The notes under the pieces: generated by a model
What the model was told of the DNA's origin: nothing
What the model saw: the letters and a program-made list of their open reading frames with translations, nothing else
The model's database searches: none
Made by a program: the position numbers and the translations under genes
Part shown: positions 1 through 7,564 of the stretch, one piece after another
Layout of the letters: each line of letters begins with the position of its first letter
Position numbering within the stretch: the stretch's first letter is position 1
Assembly: GCA_041740995.1 (NCBI GenBank)
Contig: JBGSKY010000229.1
Span: forward strand, 1-25,734
From: JBGSKY01 sp041740995
Lineage (GTDB): Bacteria > Planctomycetota > Planctomycetia > Pirellulales > Pirellulaceae
Length of the DNA: 25,734 nt
Direction of reading: 5' to 3'

Positions 1-25
1 CAGGGACGTCAAGTGTCGCACTCAT
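1..25 (-). CDS. N-terminal start of a gene cut by the window edge, possibly cytochrome c oxidase subunit III
   Basis: An ATG on the minus strand at 25-23 opens a frame reading MSATLDVP before the sequence ends. It lies about 28 bases beyond the terminator that follows coxA and has the same orientation. In oxidase clusters with the order coxB-coxA, subunit III (coxC/ctaE) commonly comes next, so that is the best guess. Eight residues cannot prove the identity or even that the frame is used. Confidence 0.4.
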
Positions 26-52
26 ACTGTTCGCAAACTCCGAAAATCAACC

Positions 53-89
53 AAAAAAAGTCTGACCAATCCCGTCGGACTCGTCAGAC
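53..89 (-). terminator. Rho-independent terminator after coxA
   Basis: Read on the minus strand, GTCTGAC (89-83) pairs perfectly with GTCAGAC (66-60) and is followed at once by seven T (59-53). The 16-base interior can form a small inner TCC/GGA hairpin. It sits 24 bases beyond the coxA stop codon, the classic place for an intrinsic terminator. It also lies only about 28 bases before the next possible start codon, so it may reduce rather than abolish transcription into the next gene. Confidence 0.75.
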
Positions 90-112
90 CCATTGAACTC
101 AGTGGCAAATCA

Positions 113-1783
113 CTAAATCGTCGATGACGTCACATACTTGCCAGTCTTCTCATCATAACTGACGCGTGTGAAGTCATACGGGTCGCCGACAGCCGGCGTT
201 TCGCTAAAGTTATCATGCGGTGGTGGTGATGAACAAGCCCACTCTAGCGTAACACCGCCCCAAGGATTCGCAGGAGCCTTGCGACCGGCAAGAAGGCTGT
301 GAATCAACACACCCAATGCGACGAAAAGCCCCACTCCCAAAAGGAATGCTCCGTAGGTACTCATCCGGTGCAGTTCTTCAAACTCGGGTTGGTAAGTCGC
401 ATAACGTCGCGGCATACCTCGGCTGCCGAGAACGAATTGAGGCAAGAACGTCATATTGAAACCAATGAAGACGATTATCGCCGAAATTTGACCACCAAGC
501 TCGTTATACATCTTGCCGATCATCTTTGGCCACCAATGGAAGATTCCTCCCAGGAACGCTACGAGTGTTCCGCCCATCATCACGTAGTGAAAGTGAGCGA
601 CCACGAAGTAAGTATCGTGGAAATGCCGGTCAGTCGACAACGCTCCCAAAGGTAGTCCAGTCAAACCACCGATTGTGAACAGGACAATAAACGAGAGTGC
701 GTAAAGCATCGGAGTCGTCAATGTCACCGTACCGCCATACATCGTCGCCAACCAGTTGAAGACCTTAATTGCGGATGGGATCGAGACTGTAAAAGTCAGC
801 GCGCTGAAGACGATAGCTGTGACGTCGGCCATGCCGCTGGTAAACATATGGTGGCCCCAAACCAGGAAGCCGAAAAGAGCAAGTGCAATCGATGAATAAG
901 CGATAAAACGGTAACCGAAGATACCCTTATGGCTGTGTACGCTCATCAACTCGCTAATGATTCCCATCGCTGGAAGAATCATGATGTAAACGGCTGGGTG
1001 CGAATAGAACCAGAAAAAGTGCTGATAGGTGACCGGATCACCATTGTACTTTGGATTGAAAATACCAAGTCCAAAAAGTCGCTCAGCGGTCAGCAACAGA
1101 ACGGTAATTCCAAGAACTGGAGTTGCGAGAACTTGGATGATTGCAGTCGCGTAAACGGCCCACAGAAACAACGGCATGCGGAACCAAGTCATCCCTGGCG
1201 GACGCATCGTGTTGATCGTCACAATAAAGTTCAAACCAGTGAAAATCGAACTGAAGCCTAGCACAAACACGCCCATCGTTGCGAGGATCACATAACCCTG
1301 CGTGTTGAGCGAATAGGGCGTGTAGAATGTCCAACCAGTATCGAGCTCGGTGGTGATCAAAGTTACAACGAAGAAAATCGCACCCAAAACCCACAGATAA
1401 AAACTGCCGAGATTCAGCCGTGGAAATGCGACGTCCTTGGCTCCAAGCATGATCGGCAACAGAAAGTTACCGAGAGCCGCTGGAATGCTTGGAATGATAA
1501 AGAGGAAAACCATCACCGCACCATGCAGTGTAAACACCCGGTTGTATTGAACCGGAGTAAGCAATGCGCCAGTGTGGCTGAACAGGTGAGCTCGGATGAT
1601 TAACGCAAGAACACCACCGATCAGGAATGAAAGCATGATCCCGACGAGATACATGATTCCGATTCGCTTGTGATCCAATGTCAACAACCAGCTCAACGCA
1701 CCGTGAGTGTGCGTTAGGTAATTGCCCTGTGGTTCATCAGGCCTGGCGGCGACACCAGGGGGATTAATTACAACTGTACTCAT
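113..1783 (-). CDS. coxA: Cytochrome c oxidase subunit I, A2-type haem-copper oxidase
   Basis: Catalytic membrane subunit of a terminal oxidase that reduces O2 to water and pumps protons. The 556-residue length and about 12 hydrophobic segments fit the family. Visible ligands are H88 (FTLHGAV, low-spin haem), H262 with Y266 (YSHPAVY, CuB and the cross-linked Tyr), H311-H312 (WGHHMFTSG, CuB), and H397/H399 (AHFHY, high-spin and low-spin haem). The helix VI glutamate of A1 oxidases (HPEVY) is Ala here, and a Tyr-Ser pair (260-261) precedes the His. That is the known signature of A2-type oxidases such as Rhodothermus caa3. The start is the ATG at 1783, 53 bases after coxB, with a weak purine-rich AAGAGA upstream. 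It is the last complete gene of the respiratory cluster. Confidence 0.97.
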   Translation of the reverse strand: MSTVVINPPGVAARPDEPQGNYLTHTHGALSWLLTLDHKRIGIMYLVGIMLSFLIGGVLALIIRAHLFSHTGALLTPVQYNRVFTLHGAVMVFLFIIPSIPAALGNFLLPIMLGAKDVAFPRLNLGSFYLWVLGAIFFVVTLITTELDTGWTFYTPYSLNTQGYVILATMGVFVLGFSSIFTGLNFIVTINTMRPPGMTWFRMPLFLWAVYATAIIQVLATPVLGITVLLLTAERLFGLGIFNPKYNGDPVTYQHFFWFYSHPAVYIMILPAMGIISELMSVHSHKGIFGYRFIAYSSIALALFGFLVWGHHMFTSGMADVTAIVFSALTFTVSIPSAIKVFNWLATMYGGTVTLTTPMLYALSFIVLFTIGGLTGLPLGALSTDRHFHDTYFVVAHFHYVMMGGTLVAFLGGIFHWWPKMIGKMYNELGGQISAIIVFIGFNMTFLPQFVLGSRGMPRRYATYQPEFEELHRMSTYGAFLLGVGLFVALGVLIHSLLAGRKAPANPWGGVTLEWACSSPPPHDNFSETPAVGDPYDFTRVSYDEKTGKYVTSSTI

Positions 1784-1836
1784 ATTATTTCTCTTGTTTA
1801 TTTCATCTTTGCTTGCGATTGGGTTTTCAAGTTCGA

Positions 1837-2796
1837 CTAATCCTGCAACGTTTTCATAAACGAAATGATTGCGTCGATCTTCTTGTCATTTAACTGACCG
1901 CGATAAGAATTCATCTTAGCTTTTTCGTAGCCAGCATGAATTTTCGCCTGAGGATCAAGGATGGATTCACGAACATAGTTCTCGTCAAATTTTACAGTCG
2001 CTCCACCAGTCAACGGCACATCTTTGCCCCAGGAGCCCTTCCATGTCGGACCAGTATTGTTCGCTCCATCAATGCTGTGGCAAGCTTTACAGCCAACGCG
2101 TTCATAGAGCCATTGACCGTACAATTCAGGCTCTTCAGGCGGTCGGGCGGCTTTCTCTAGCCAAGCTTGATAATCCTCTTCTGAATGCACAAATACCTTC
2201 ACATTCATCATGCTGTGCTTCTCACCGCAATACTCGGTACAGAACAAATCGTATTCACCAACTTTAGTCGGTGTGAACCACATATAAGTGTAACGACCAG
2301 GCACAACGTCCTGTTTCGTGCGAAAGGCTCGTATGAAAAAGCTGTGGATCACATCTTCCGAACGCATCGTTAACTTAACTGGCCTACCGACAGGAAAATG
2401 CAAGTCGTCAGCGCTAATCGCACCGTTCTCATACCCAAATTGCCACGCCCATTGCCGAGCCGTAACGCTAATGTCTTCCGTGTCGATCGGCGGTTTCATC
2501 ATGTCCAGATAGCCAACAACTCCTTGCCCAAAGATCCAAACAACAATGAACGTCGGTATGACTGTCCAGGTGATCTCTAGAAAGTTGTTGTGCAATGCAT
2601 GCGGCGAGCCCTGATAGCCAGGTCGCTTGCGAAAGGCGATCATGAACCAAATAATCGCAATCACAATCCCAACGAAAAAGAACATCGAGATCCAAAACAG
2701 CGCGTAAAACAACCAATCCACTTCGGCTGCGAAAGTCGAAGCTTGTTCCGGGAAAAAGTAATCCCCGCCTCCAGTTGCTGCGAAAATATTCATCAT
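1837..2796 (-). CDS. coxB: Cytochrome c oxidase subunit II with fused cytochrome c (caa3 type)
   Basis: Carries the CuA electron-entry site and its own haem domain, so soluble cytochrome c is not strictly needed. Two membrane helices lie at about residues 27-55 (DWLFYALFWISMFFFVG) and 73-95. The aromatic patch QWAWQFGYENG follows, then the CuA loop FCTEYCGEKHSMM with Cys, Cys, His and Met ligands. The C-terminal third is a cytochrome c domain with CKACH and a probable axial Met in AKMNSYRG. The frame could begin with TTG at 2799, but two ATG codons follow directly and the first (2796) is chosen. No cleavable signal peptide is obvious. It is separated from the SCO gene by a 284-base gap that holds a possible promoter. 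Confidence 0.96.
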   Translation of the reverse strand: MMNIFAATGGGDYFFPEQASTFAAEVDWLFYALFWISMFFFVGIVIAIIWFMIAFRKRPGYQGSPHALHNNFLEITWTVIPTFIVVWIFGQGVVGYLDMMKPPIDTEDISVTARQWAWQFGYENGAISADDLHFPVGRPVKLTMRSEDVIHSFFIRAFRTKQDVVPGRYTYMWFTPTKVGEYDLFCTEYCGEKHSMMNVKVFVHSEEDYQAWLEKAARPPEEPELYGQWLYERVGCKACHSIDGANNTGPTWKGSWGKDVPLTGGATVKFDENYVRESILDPQAKIHAGYEKAKMNSYRGQLNDKKIDAIISFMKTLQD

Positions 2797-3080
2797 CAAT
2801 TTCTAATTTGCAGGTTTTTAGCTAATAACTTCAAAAGCAATATTTGAGAGGAGACAACCCCTCCAAGTTCCCATACAGTTCGAACCGCTCTGGGATCGGC
2901 TTTAAATAATAAACATTATGAACTGCCAAGCCAATCGCGTTACCGCCAAACTCGAGCACTCCATTTTTGACCGCAGTCAAGCAGACACACCCAACAAGCC
3001 ATAACTGAGCTTTGACACATTCCGAAAAACAGTCTGCGGTTTTTCGACTCACGCAAAGTCACTTGACCATCTCTACAAAC
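2797..3080. other. Intergenic gap between SCO gene and coxB
   Basis: This stretch of about 284 bases contains no convincing gene. A 73-codon minus-strand frame (2831-3052) has an unremarkable composition, is rich in Cys and has no family look. The gap contains the promoter-like pair at 2906-2934 and a short TTGAC/GTCAA stem near 2965-2980 without a T tract. The gap suggests that coxBA can be expressed separately from the ACIII genes. Confidence 0.4.
2906..2934 (-). promoter_or_regulatory. Possible sigma-70-type promoter for coxB-coxA
   Basis: On the minus strand TTGGCT (2934-2929) is followed after exactly 17 bases by TATTAT (2911-2906). These match the TTGACA and TATAAT consensus at 4/6 and 5/6 positions. 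The coxB ATG lies about 110 bases downstream, in the largest gap inside the respiratory cluster. This is a pattern match only, and AT-rich gaps produce such matches by chance. Confidence 0.3.
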
Positions 3081-3938
3081 TCACGGTGTTCGACCACTCG
3101 AATCCAATGACTCGCGTTGCTCAGCCTTGCCATGCTTGGTGTTTCGTCTGCTAAGCCAAAATGGAAGCGAGAAAGCGAGACCAAAGATGACAAAAAGTGC
3201 TGCCGTCAGTGACAGAAGCTTTCGAGCGCTCGCCGAATATCGATTTGCACTTTCATCGAAATGATAGCACCACAAGAGCAACTGGTCGCCTATCGTTCCA
3301 AGTTTACCTTGAGAAGTCTCGATGATCGCGAGACGCAATGTCGCACCGTCCACTGCCAAGTCATATAAATAACGTGTCATCAGTCCAGTCGGCGCGACTC
3401 CAATCGCAACCGCAGCATGGCTGTACTGACCACTTTTGGCGTCGTAGGTATATCGGAAACCAGTTGCCTTGGCGACCTTGGTAATCGATTCCAACGAACC
3501 GCGTAAAAAATACCATCCAGAGCGATCATGTTGCTCATCCAGCAATCCCGCGTAACGCTCCTTCGTCTTTGCAAGCCGTTCGTCGGTCTCGCTCGGATCG
3601 ATGCTGATAGAAATCAGCCGGAAGTCCTTGCCGAGCTTGAGCTCAGGCATGTCGTTGAGAGACTTGGTCAGGTTGCTGAGTTGGGCAATGCACAAGCCGG
3701 GACAATTACTGTAGTTAAGCGTAACGAAAACCGGAACCGTCCCGTCGATGATTGAACTTAACGCAACCGTCCGACCTTTCTCATCGACAAAGCTAACATC
3801 TGTCGGCAGATATTCGCCAATGTGCGGCTCGACCTGAATGCCTTTTGCATTTTCTGGGACACCGTATTGCACTTGTCCGCTAGCCGCAGTCAACGCAACA
3901 AAAAAAGTCCAGATCGTAAATACCGTTGTACGGAACAT
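3081..3938 (-). CDS. SCO1/SenC-family copper chaperone
   Basis: SCO proteins deliver copper to, or reduce, the CuA site of oxidase subunit II, which matches the coxB gene immediately downstream. The thioredoxin-like fold carries the copper-binding CPGLC motif (CxxxC) in NYSNCPGLCIAQL and a distal His in YSHAAVAIG. The strand SISIDPSETD typical of the family is present. The N-terminus MFRTTVFTIWTFFVALTAAS is a good signal sequence or anchor. A C-terminal helix (LTAALFVIFGLAFSLPFWL) followed by basic residues would anchor the protein in the membrane, an extra helix beyond the usual SCO layout. The ATG at 3938 is preferred because it starts the signal sequence directly; a GTG at 3983 would add 15 residues. 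Confidence 0.9.
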   Translation of the reverse strand: MFRTTVFTIWTFFVALTAASGQVQYGVPENAKGIQVEPHIGEYLPTDVSFVDEKGRTVALSSIIDGTVPVFVTLNYSNCPGLCIAQLSNLTKSLNDMPELKLGKDFRLISISIDPSETDERLAKTKERYAGLLDEQHDRSGWYFLRGSLESITKVAKATGFRYTYDAKSGQYSHAAVAIGVAPTGLMTRYLYDLAVDGATLRLAIIETSQGKLGTIGDQLLLWCYHFDESANRYSASARKLLSLTAALFVIFGLAFSLPFWLSRRNTKHGKAEQRESLDSSGRTP

Positions 3939-4091
3939 GTTCAACAGACTGGCAAACGCCAAAAGCTTTGTATAACCCGCCACCTCAAGAGTCAGCGTTT
4001 TAAGTGAACGTCACATTTGTATTCGCAGCACATCTTTATACGTCAGATGTCTTGCGACAAACATTTAACGAACCGCTAATCGAAAATCAGC

Positions 4092-4418
4092 TCAGGTACC
4101 TGATGCCGAGCTCTTTAGCTCTTCTAAAACAACTTCCTGAGCACGCCCGATTGGAATGTGCAATTCTTTTTCGGGCTTTGCACTTTCCTCTACAGCCGCT
4201 TTCTCTACCCACTGGTAACCGTCGAGTGTCTTGCGTTGTTCACGGATCAGATTGTCGCTGGTCGAATATTCGTACGCAGACAACGCCTTGGTCTCGGCAT
4301 GTTCAGCCCAATAGTAAGTTAAAGCCTGCGTTGCTTGAATAATAGCCAGCAGGAACAAGCAAGAGACGACCGTCGCAAATGCGACCATCGGAGTGTTAAT
4401 ATCGTCGTAACGTGCCAT
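4092..4418 (-). CDS. Small single-helix membrane protein of the ACIII cluster
   Basis: A 108-residue protein of unknown function. One hydrophobic helix lies at about residues 11-37 (MVAFATVVSCLFLLAIIQATQ), followed by a polar C-terminal domain with several Glu and Lys and no metal-binding motif or CxxCH. It begins 30 bases after actF and precedes the SCO gene in the same orientation, so it is almost certainly in the ACIII/oxidase transcription unit. Rhodothermus ACIII contains an extra one-helix subunit, ActG. Position and topology make this an ActG-like candidate, but I see no residue-level evidence. A cytochrome oxidase accessory or assembly protein is the alternative. Confidence 0.75.
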   Translation of the reverse strand: MARYDDINTPMVAFATVVSCLFLLAIIQATQALTYYWAEHAETKALSAYEYSTSDNLIREQRKTLDGYQWVEKAAVEESAKPEKELHIPIGRAQEVVLEELKSSASGT

Positions 4419-4448
4419 CTTAGATCTATTTCAATGTTGCCAAAAGAC

Positions 4449-5681
4449 TTATAGAAGTGGGTTTGCGTAAGATAGAGCTTCGTGCAATCGCGGATCACCC
4501 TTAGCAACCAACGACACATTCGACGATCGCAACAATACAATGCCCAAAAAGATCATGAACATCCCCAAGCCACCAACAGCGTGACCAATCATCATCGGAG
4601 CATTAAAACTGCTAATGGTCGGCATTACCAAAAATGTCAAATCCATCCAATGCACAATCAAGGCCCATGTCATCCAGAACGTTAAGCCAAAGTAGTTTCT
4701 TCGGACGTGACGGCTGAGCATACCCAACAAAGGGATTGCAAAGTGCAAAGCAATCAACGCATAGCTGAAGATGTACCAATCATTCTCCCATCGAAACCGA
4801 TACCAAACGGTCTCTTCAGGAATATTACCGTACCAATAGAGCAGAAGTTGGGAAAATGCGATGTACGACCAAAACATGATAAATCCAAATTGGAATTTTG
4901 CCATGTCGTGGTAATGTTCAATGTTGACCGACTTGCGGAGCTTGCCGGCTTTTTGCAGCATCATAAATGCGATGATCATGAACGCAAAGACTCCGAACAT
5001 GCTGCCGGAAAAATAGTAGACTCCGAAGATCGTGCTGTACCAATCCGCATCGACGCTCATAATCCAGTCCCAAGCCGCAAACGAAACTGTTAGGGCAAAT
5101 AGCATTACTGCAGGCCCGGACCATTTCTGTCGAGCAAGAGTTGATTCAATATCCTTGGTTTCGTCTTGTCGCACTGAAAGTCGATAGTACCAAAGCGTGA
5201 TCATCGACCAGATACCGAAGTAGAGCAACGAGCGAATGGTAAAGAACATCATGTTCAAATAACCGCTCTTTCCAGCGATCAAGCCTTCCGGCTTTGCGGT
5301 GTTCCATTCGTAAATAGCAACTCCGCCTGGCAAAACAAGGGTCAGTAGAATTGGAATAAACAGCAGTGCAACCCAAGGAATCGTCACCGACAATAACTCA
5401 GCCATCCGGCGAATCGACGCGCTCCAACCAGCCCGTGTTAGGAACGAAATTAACGTGAGAAACATTCCACCGATCCCGAAACTCAGGATGTACATGAAAT
5501 TCGCGAGATACGATCGGCAGAAAACTGCAAATTGCTGCCCGTCTTCGCCAGCATTACTCGCGTAAAAAACGCCCCACGAGATTATTACCAGGACCACACC
5601 AACGGCAGCCAATGGCAGCGCTAACGCCTGCCAGCGGGCGGGCAACAAATAGTCTTCTGGTTTTGATTCCGCAATGTCCAT
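4449..5681 (-). CDS. actF: ACIII membrane subunit ActF
   Basis: Integral membrane subunit of the quinol:cytochrome c oxidoreductase Alternative Complex III, a paralogue of the NrfD-like ActC. About 410 residues hold roughly ten hydrophobic helices, starting with LALPLAAVGVVLVIISWGVFY and ending with GHAVGGLGMFMIFLGIVLL, in agreement with the family. Aromatic, charged inter-helix segments such as AAWDWIMSVDADWYSTIFGVYY are typical of this group. The frame is open to a TTG at 5702, but the ATG at 5681 with GGATCCC just upstream is the likelier start. It lies about 130 bases downstream of the actDE stop and 30 bases before the small one-helix gene. The assignment rests on length, topology and operon order. 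Confidence 0.9.
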   Translation of the reverse strand: MDIAESKPEDYLLPARWQALALPLAAVGVVLVIISWGVFYASNAGEDGQQFAVFCRSYLANFMYILSFGIGGMFLTLISFLTRAGWSASIRRMAELLSVTIPWVALLFIPILLTLVLPGGVAIYEWNTAKPEGLIAGKSGYLNMMFFTIRSLLYFGIWSMITLWYYRLSVRQDETKDIESTLARQKWSGPAVMLFALTVSFAAWDWIMSVDADWYSTIFGVYYFSGSMFGVFAFMIIAFMMLQKAGKLRKSVNIEHYHDMAKFQFGFIMFWSYIAFSQLLLYWYGNIPEETVWYRFRWENDWYIFSYALIALHFAIPLLGMLSRHVRRNYFGLTFWMTWALIVHWMDLTFLVMPTISSFNAPMMIGHAVGGLGMFMIFLGIVLLRSSNVSLVAKGDPRLHEALSYANPLL

Positions 5682-5809
5682 GGGATCCAAGTCGTATGTC
5701 AAAAGTTTCGCCCGTGCACGAGTGTTATCGGACAGCGAAAACGTTAAATGGGACGGATATTAAATTTACGAGTTAAAACGAACAGCATAGCCTCAGGAAA
5801 CTGCTTCAA

Positions 5810-7444
5810 TCAATTCGTTGGGGTTGCCGTGGTTGTCTGAATCGAACCACGTTGCTCCTTCGGAACATCCTCGATCTTCGCATTTTTCGCCCGCTGCAAA
5901 GCCCGAACGTACATGACAACTGCCCAGCGTTCCTCAGGAGTTAGAACCGCTCCGTAGCTGCCCATCTTGCCTTTGCCGTTGCTGATTGTGTAGTAAATCT
6001 GACCAACCGGCTGGGTTTGCACTTTGGCATCGTGCAGTGAAGTTGGCTGCAGCCAATAGCCTTGATTCAATGCTGCCGCGCGTCGCGCCGCCAAGCCATC
6101 ACCGTCTCCAGCGTAACCATGGCAGGCGGTACAATAAGTTTCAAACTTTAACTTGCCCAACGCCATTGCTTTAGCGGTCGGCTCAATGGGCAAATTCGTC
6201 AAAAACGGCAGCTCGGGCGGCAATGCGGCCGGCGCCATCGATGCAGAATCTGGCGCTGCGGCGCTTGCTGGCGGAGTGGTATCGACCGGCTTTTCCGGTT
6301 CCGCCTCAGTTGATGTTTCAGTCGGTTTTTCAGAAGCCATTTCGGCCGGCTTTTCCGCATCGCTAGGCTTAGCCTCTTCAGCTTCCGGCTCGGCCTCAGT
6401 TTCCTCCGCAGCCGGTTTAGCTTCTTCCGATTCGGAGGCCGGTTTGCTTTCGGCCGTCGGCTTTTCTTCTACTGCCGGAGTTTCCGCCGCTGGGGTTTCC
6501 GCAGGCTCAATTTCCGCAGGCTCAGTTTCCGTCTCGCCCACTTCTTCTTGCAAGGCTACGAAGCGTTGATTGCCGACTCCGTTAACCGCAATCTTTGTCG
6601 GATCGTAGCCCAAAATGTAAGGATCAATCGTCGGCAGTTGGCCACGCGCAAATGTGCCGAGGACTTGCGGTCGTTCTGAACGTCCGTCCGCGAAAATTGT
6701 GGTCGATGATTGTGGCTTCTTTTTCGGCTGAAAATCCATGTCAAAGAAAACATGGAAGCGTGGTTGCGGCGAGCGTCCCGAACGAATGTTTAGCACGATG
6801 GCCGCTGGAATCATCGCTGCTGCGAGCAACACCACAAGCCCAAGCCAAATCACACGTGGGATTTCAGTTGGAGTCGAATCTTCGATGACTTCTTCCATCC
6901 CATCCGGGGATGTGCTGGCAAGCAGCTCACGAACCGACTCACGATTAAAGTATTTGTCGCGAGCGTCAACGAACAGAAAGAATCGATCGCTAGTTGCGCG
7001 ATCAAAACTTGGGTTTGAAAAGACTGGGTTGCTGAATCGAAATAAACCGTTAAGGGCCAACATTCCGAAAAACGTACTAAAAGCGCTGAACAGAATTGTC
7101 AGTTCAAAGCCTACTGGAATAAACGCCGGAATCGATAGCATCGGCTTGCCCGAAATGATGTACGGGTAATCAATTGCGTTCATCCAAATCTGCATGATGA
7201 ACGCCGTTGCCGTTCCTGTTAGACCGCAGCAAAGGACGATAAACGGCAAAATCGTTGGCTTGATCCCCAGCGCCTCATCAATTCCATGAACTGGAAACGG
7301 AGTGAAAGCATCGGTTTTTGTATATCCGCCATCGCGAACTTTCCGCGCAGCGACCAACATCGCGTCTTCATCGACAAATTCTGCCATCCAGCCGTGGAAG
7401 CGAGGTGGTTTCGCAGCTTTTTTTGTTGGAGCGTGATCTGCCAT
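5810..7444 (-). CDS. actDE: ActD-ActE fusion: DUF3341 membrane protein plus monohaem cytochrome c
   Basis: Two ACIII subunits that are separate in many bacteria are joined in one 544-residue chain. Residues about 15-170 match ActD (DUF3341): an alpha/beta start (FHGWMAEFVDEDAMLVAARKV) and two membrane helices (about 66-90 and 110-135). A third helix at about 197-220 (VIWLGLVVLLAAAMIPAAIVL) and the following FHVFFDMDFQPKKK stretch correspond to the ActE anchor. A linker rich in Glu, Pro and Ala spans about 302-400. The cytochrome domain follows, with CTACH at about 438-442 and a probable axial Met in GKGKMGSYG. This haem is expected to hand electrons on from ActA to the oxidase. The ATG at 7444 is chosen; a TTG at 7465 would add seven residues. 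Confidence 0.93.
   Translation of the reverse strand: MADHAPTKKAAKPPRFHGWMAEFVDEDAMLVAARKVRDGGYTKTDAFTPFPVHGIDEALGIKPTILPFIVLCCGLTGTATAFIMQIWMNAIDYPYIISGKPMLSIPAFIPVGFELTILFSAFSTFFGMLALNGLFRFSNPVFSNPSFDRATSDRFFLFVDARDKYFNRESVRELLASTSPDGMEEVIEDSTPTEIPRVIWLGLVVLLAAAMIPAAIVLNIRSGRSPQPRFHVFFDMDFQPKKKPQSSTTIFADGRSERPQVLGTFARGQLPTIDPYILGYDPTKIAVNGVGNQRFVALQEEVGETETEPAEIEPAETPAAETPAVEEKPTAESKPASESEEAKPAAEETEAEPEAEEAKPSDAEKPAEMASEKPTETSTEAEPEKPVDTTPPASAAAPDSASMAPAALPPELPFLTNLPIEPTAKAMALGKLKFETYCTACHGYAGDGDGLAARRAAALNQGYWLQPTSLHDAKVQTQPVGQIYYTISNGKGKMGSYGAVLTPEERWAVVMYVRALQRAKNAKIEDVPKEQRGSIQTTTATPTN
6481..6540. repeat. Tandem 15-base units coding the ActDE linker
   Basis: Four consecutive 15-base units each start with TTTCCG on the plus strand (6481, 6496, 6511, 6526). 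The second and third units differ at one base only. On the coding strand they encode five-residue blocks of the type E-T/P-A-E rich in Glu, Pro and Ala. This suggests that the linker grew by local duplication. No extra gene is implied; the plus-strand open frame here is a by-product of the repetitive codons. Confidence 0.7.
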
Positions 7445-7564
7445 AATTCTTACAGTTGTATTCAAAAAACAAACGCGTTAAACCGAACTAACTCAGTCAA
7501 CAACCCGCTATCATCCAAGCCCCCGCGAGACTCAGTTTCTGACGTCTCGGAAGAAGCCTCAAAA

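Noticed and set aside
2831..3052. 73-codon minus-strand frame between SCO and coxB
   Set aside because: Odd composition with many Cys, no ribosome site, no family look. It overlaps the likely coxB promoter.
6153..6569. Plus-strand frame coding a Ser/Gly/Ala-rich repetitive protein
   Set aside because: It is the antisense image of the Glu/Pro/Ala linker of ActDE and of its tandem 15-base units.
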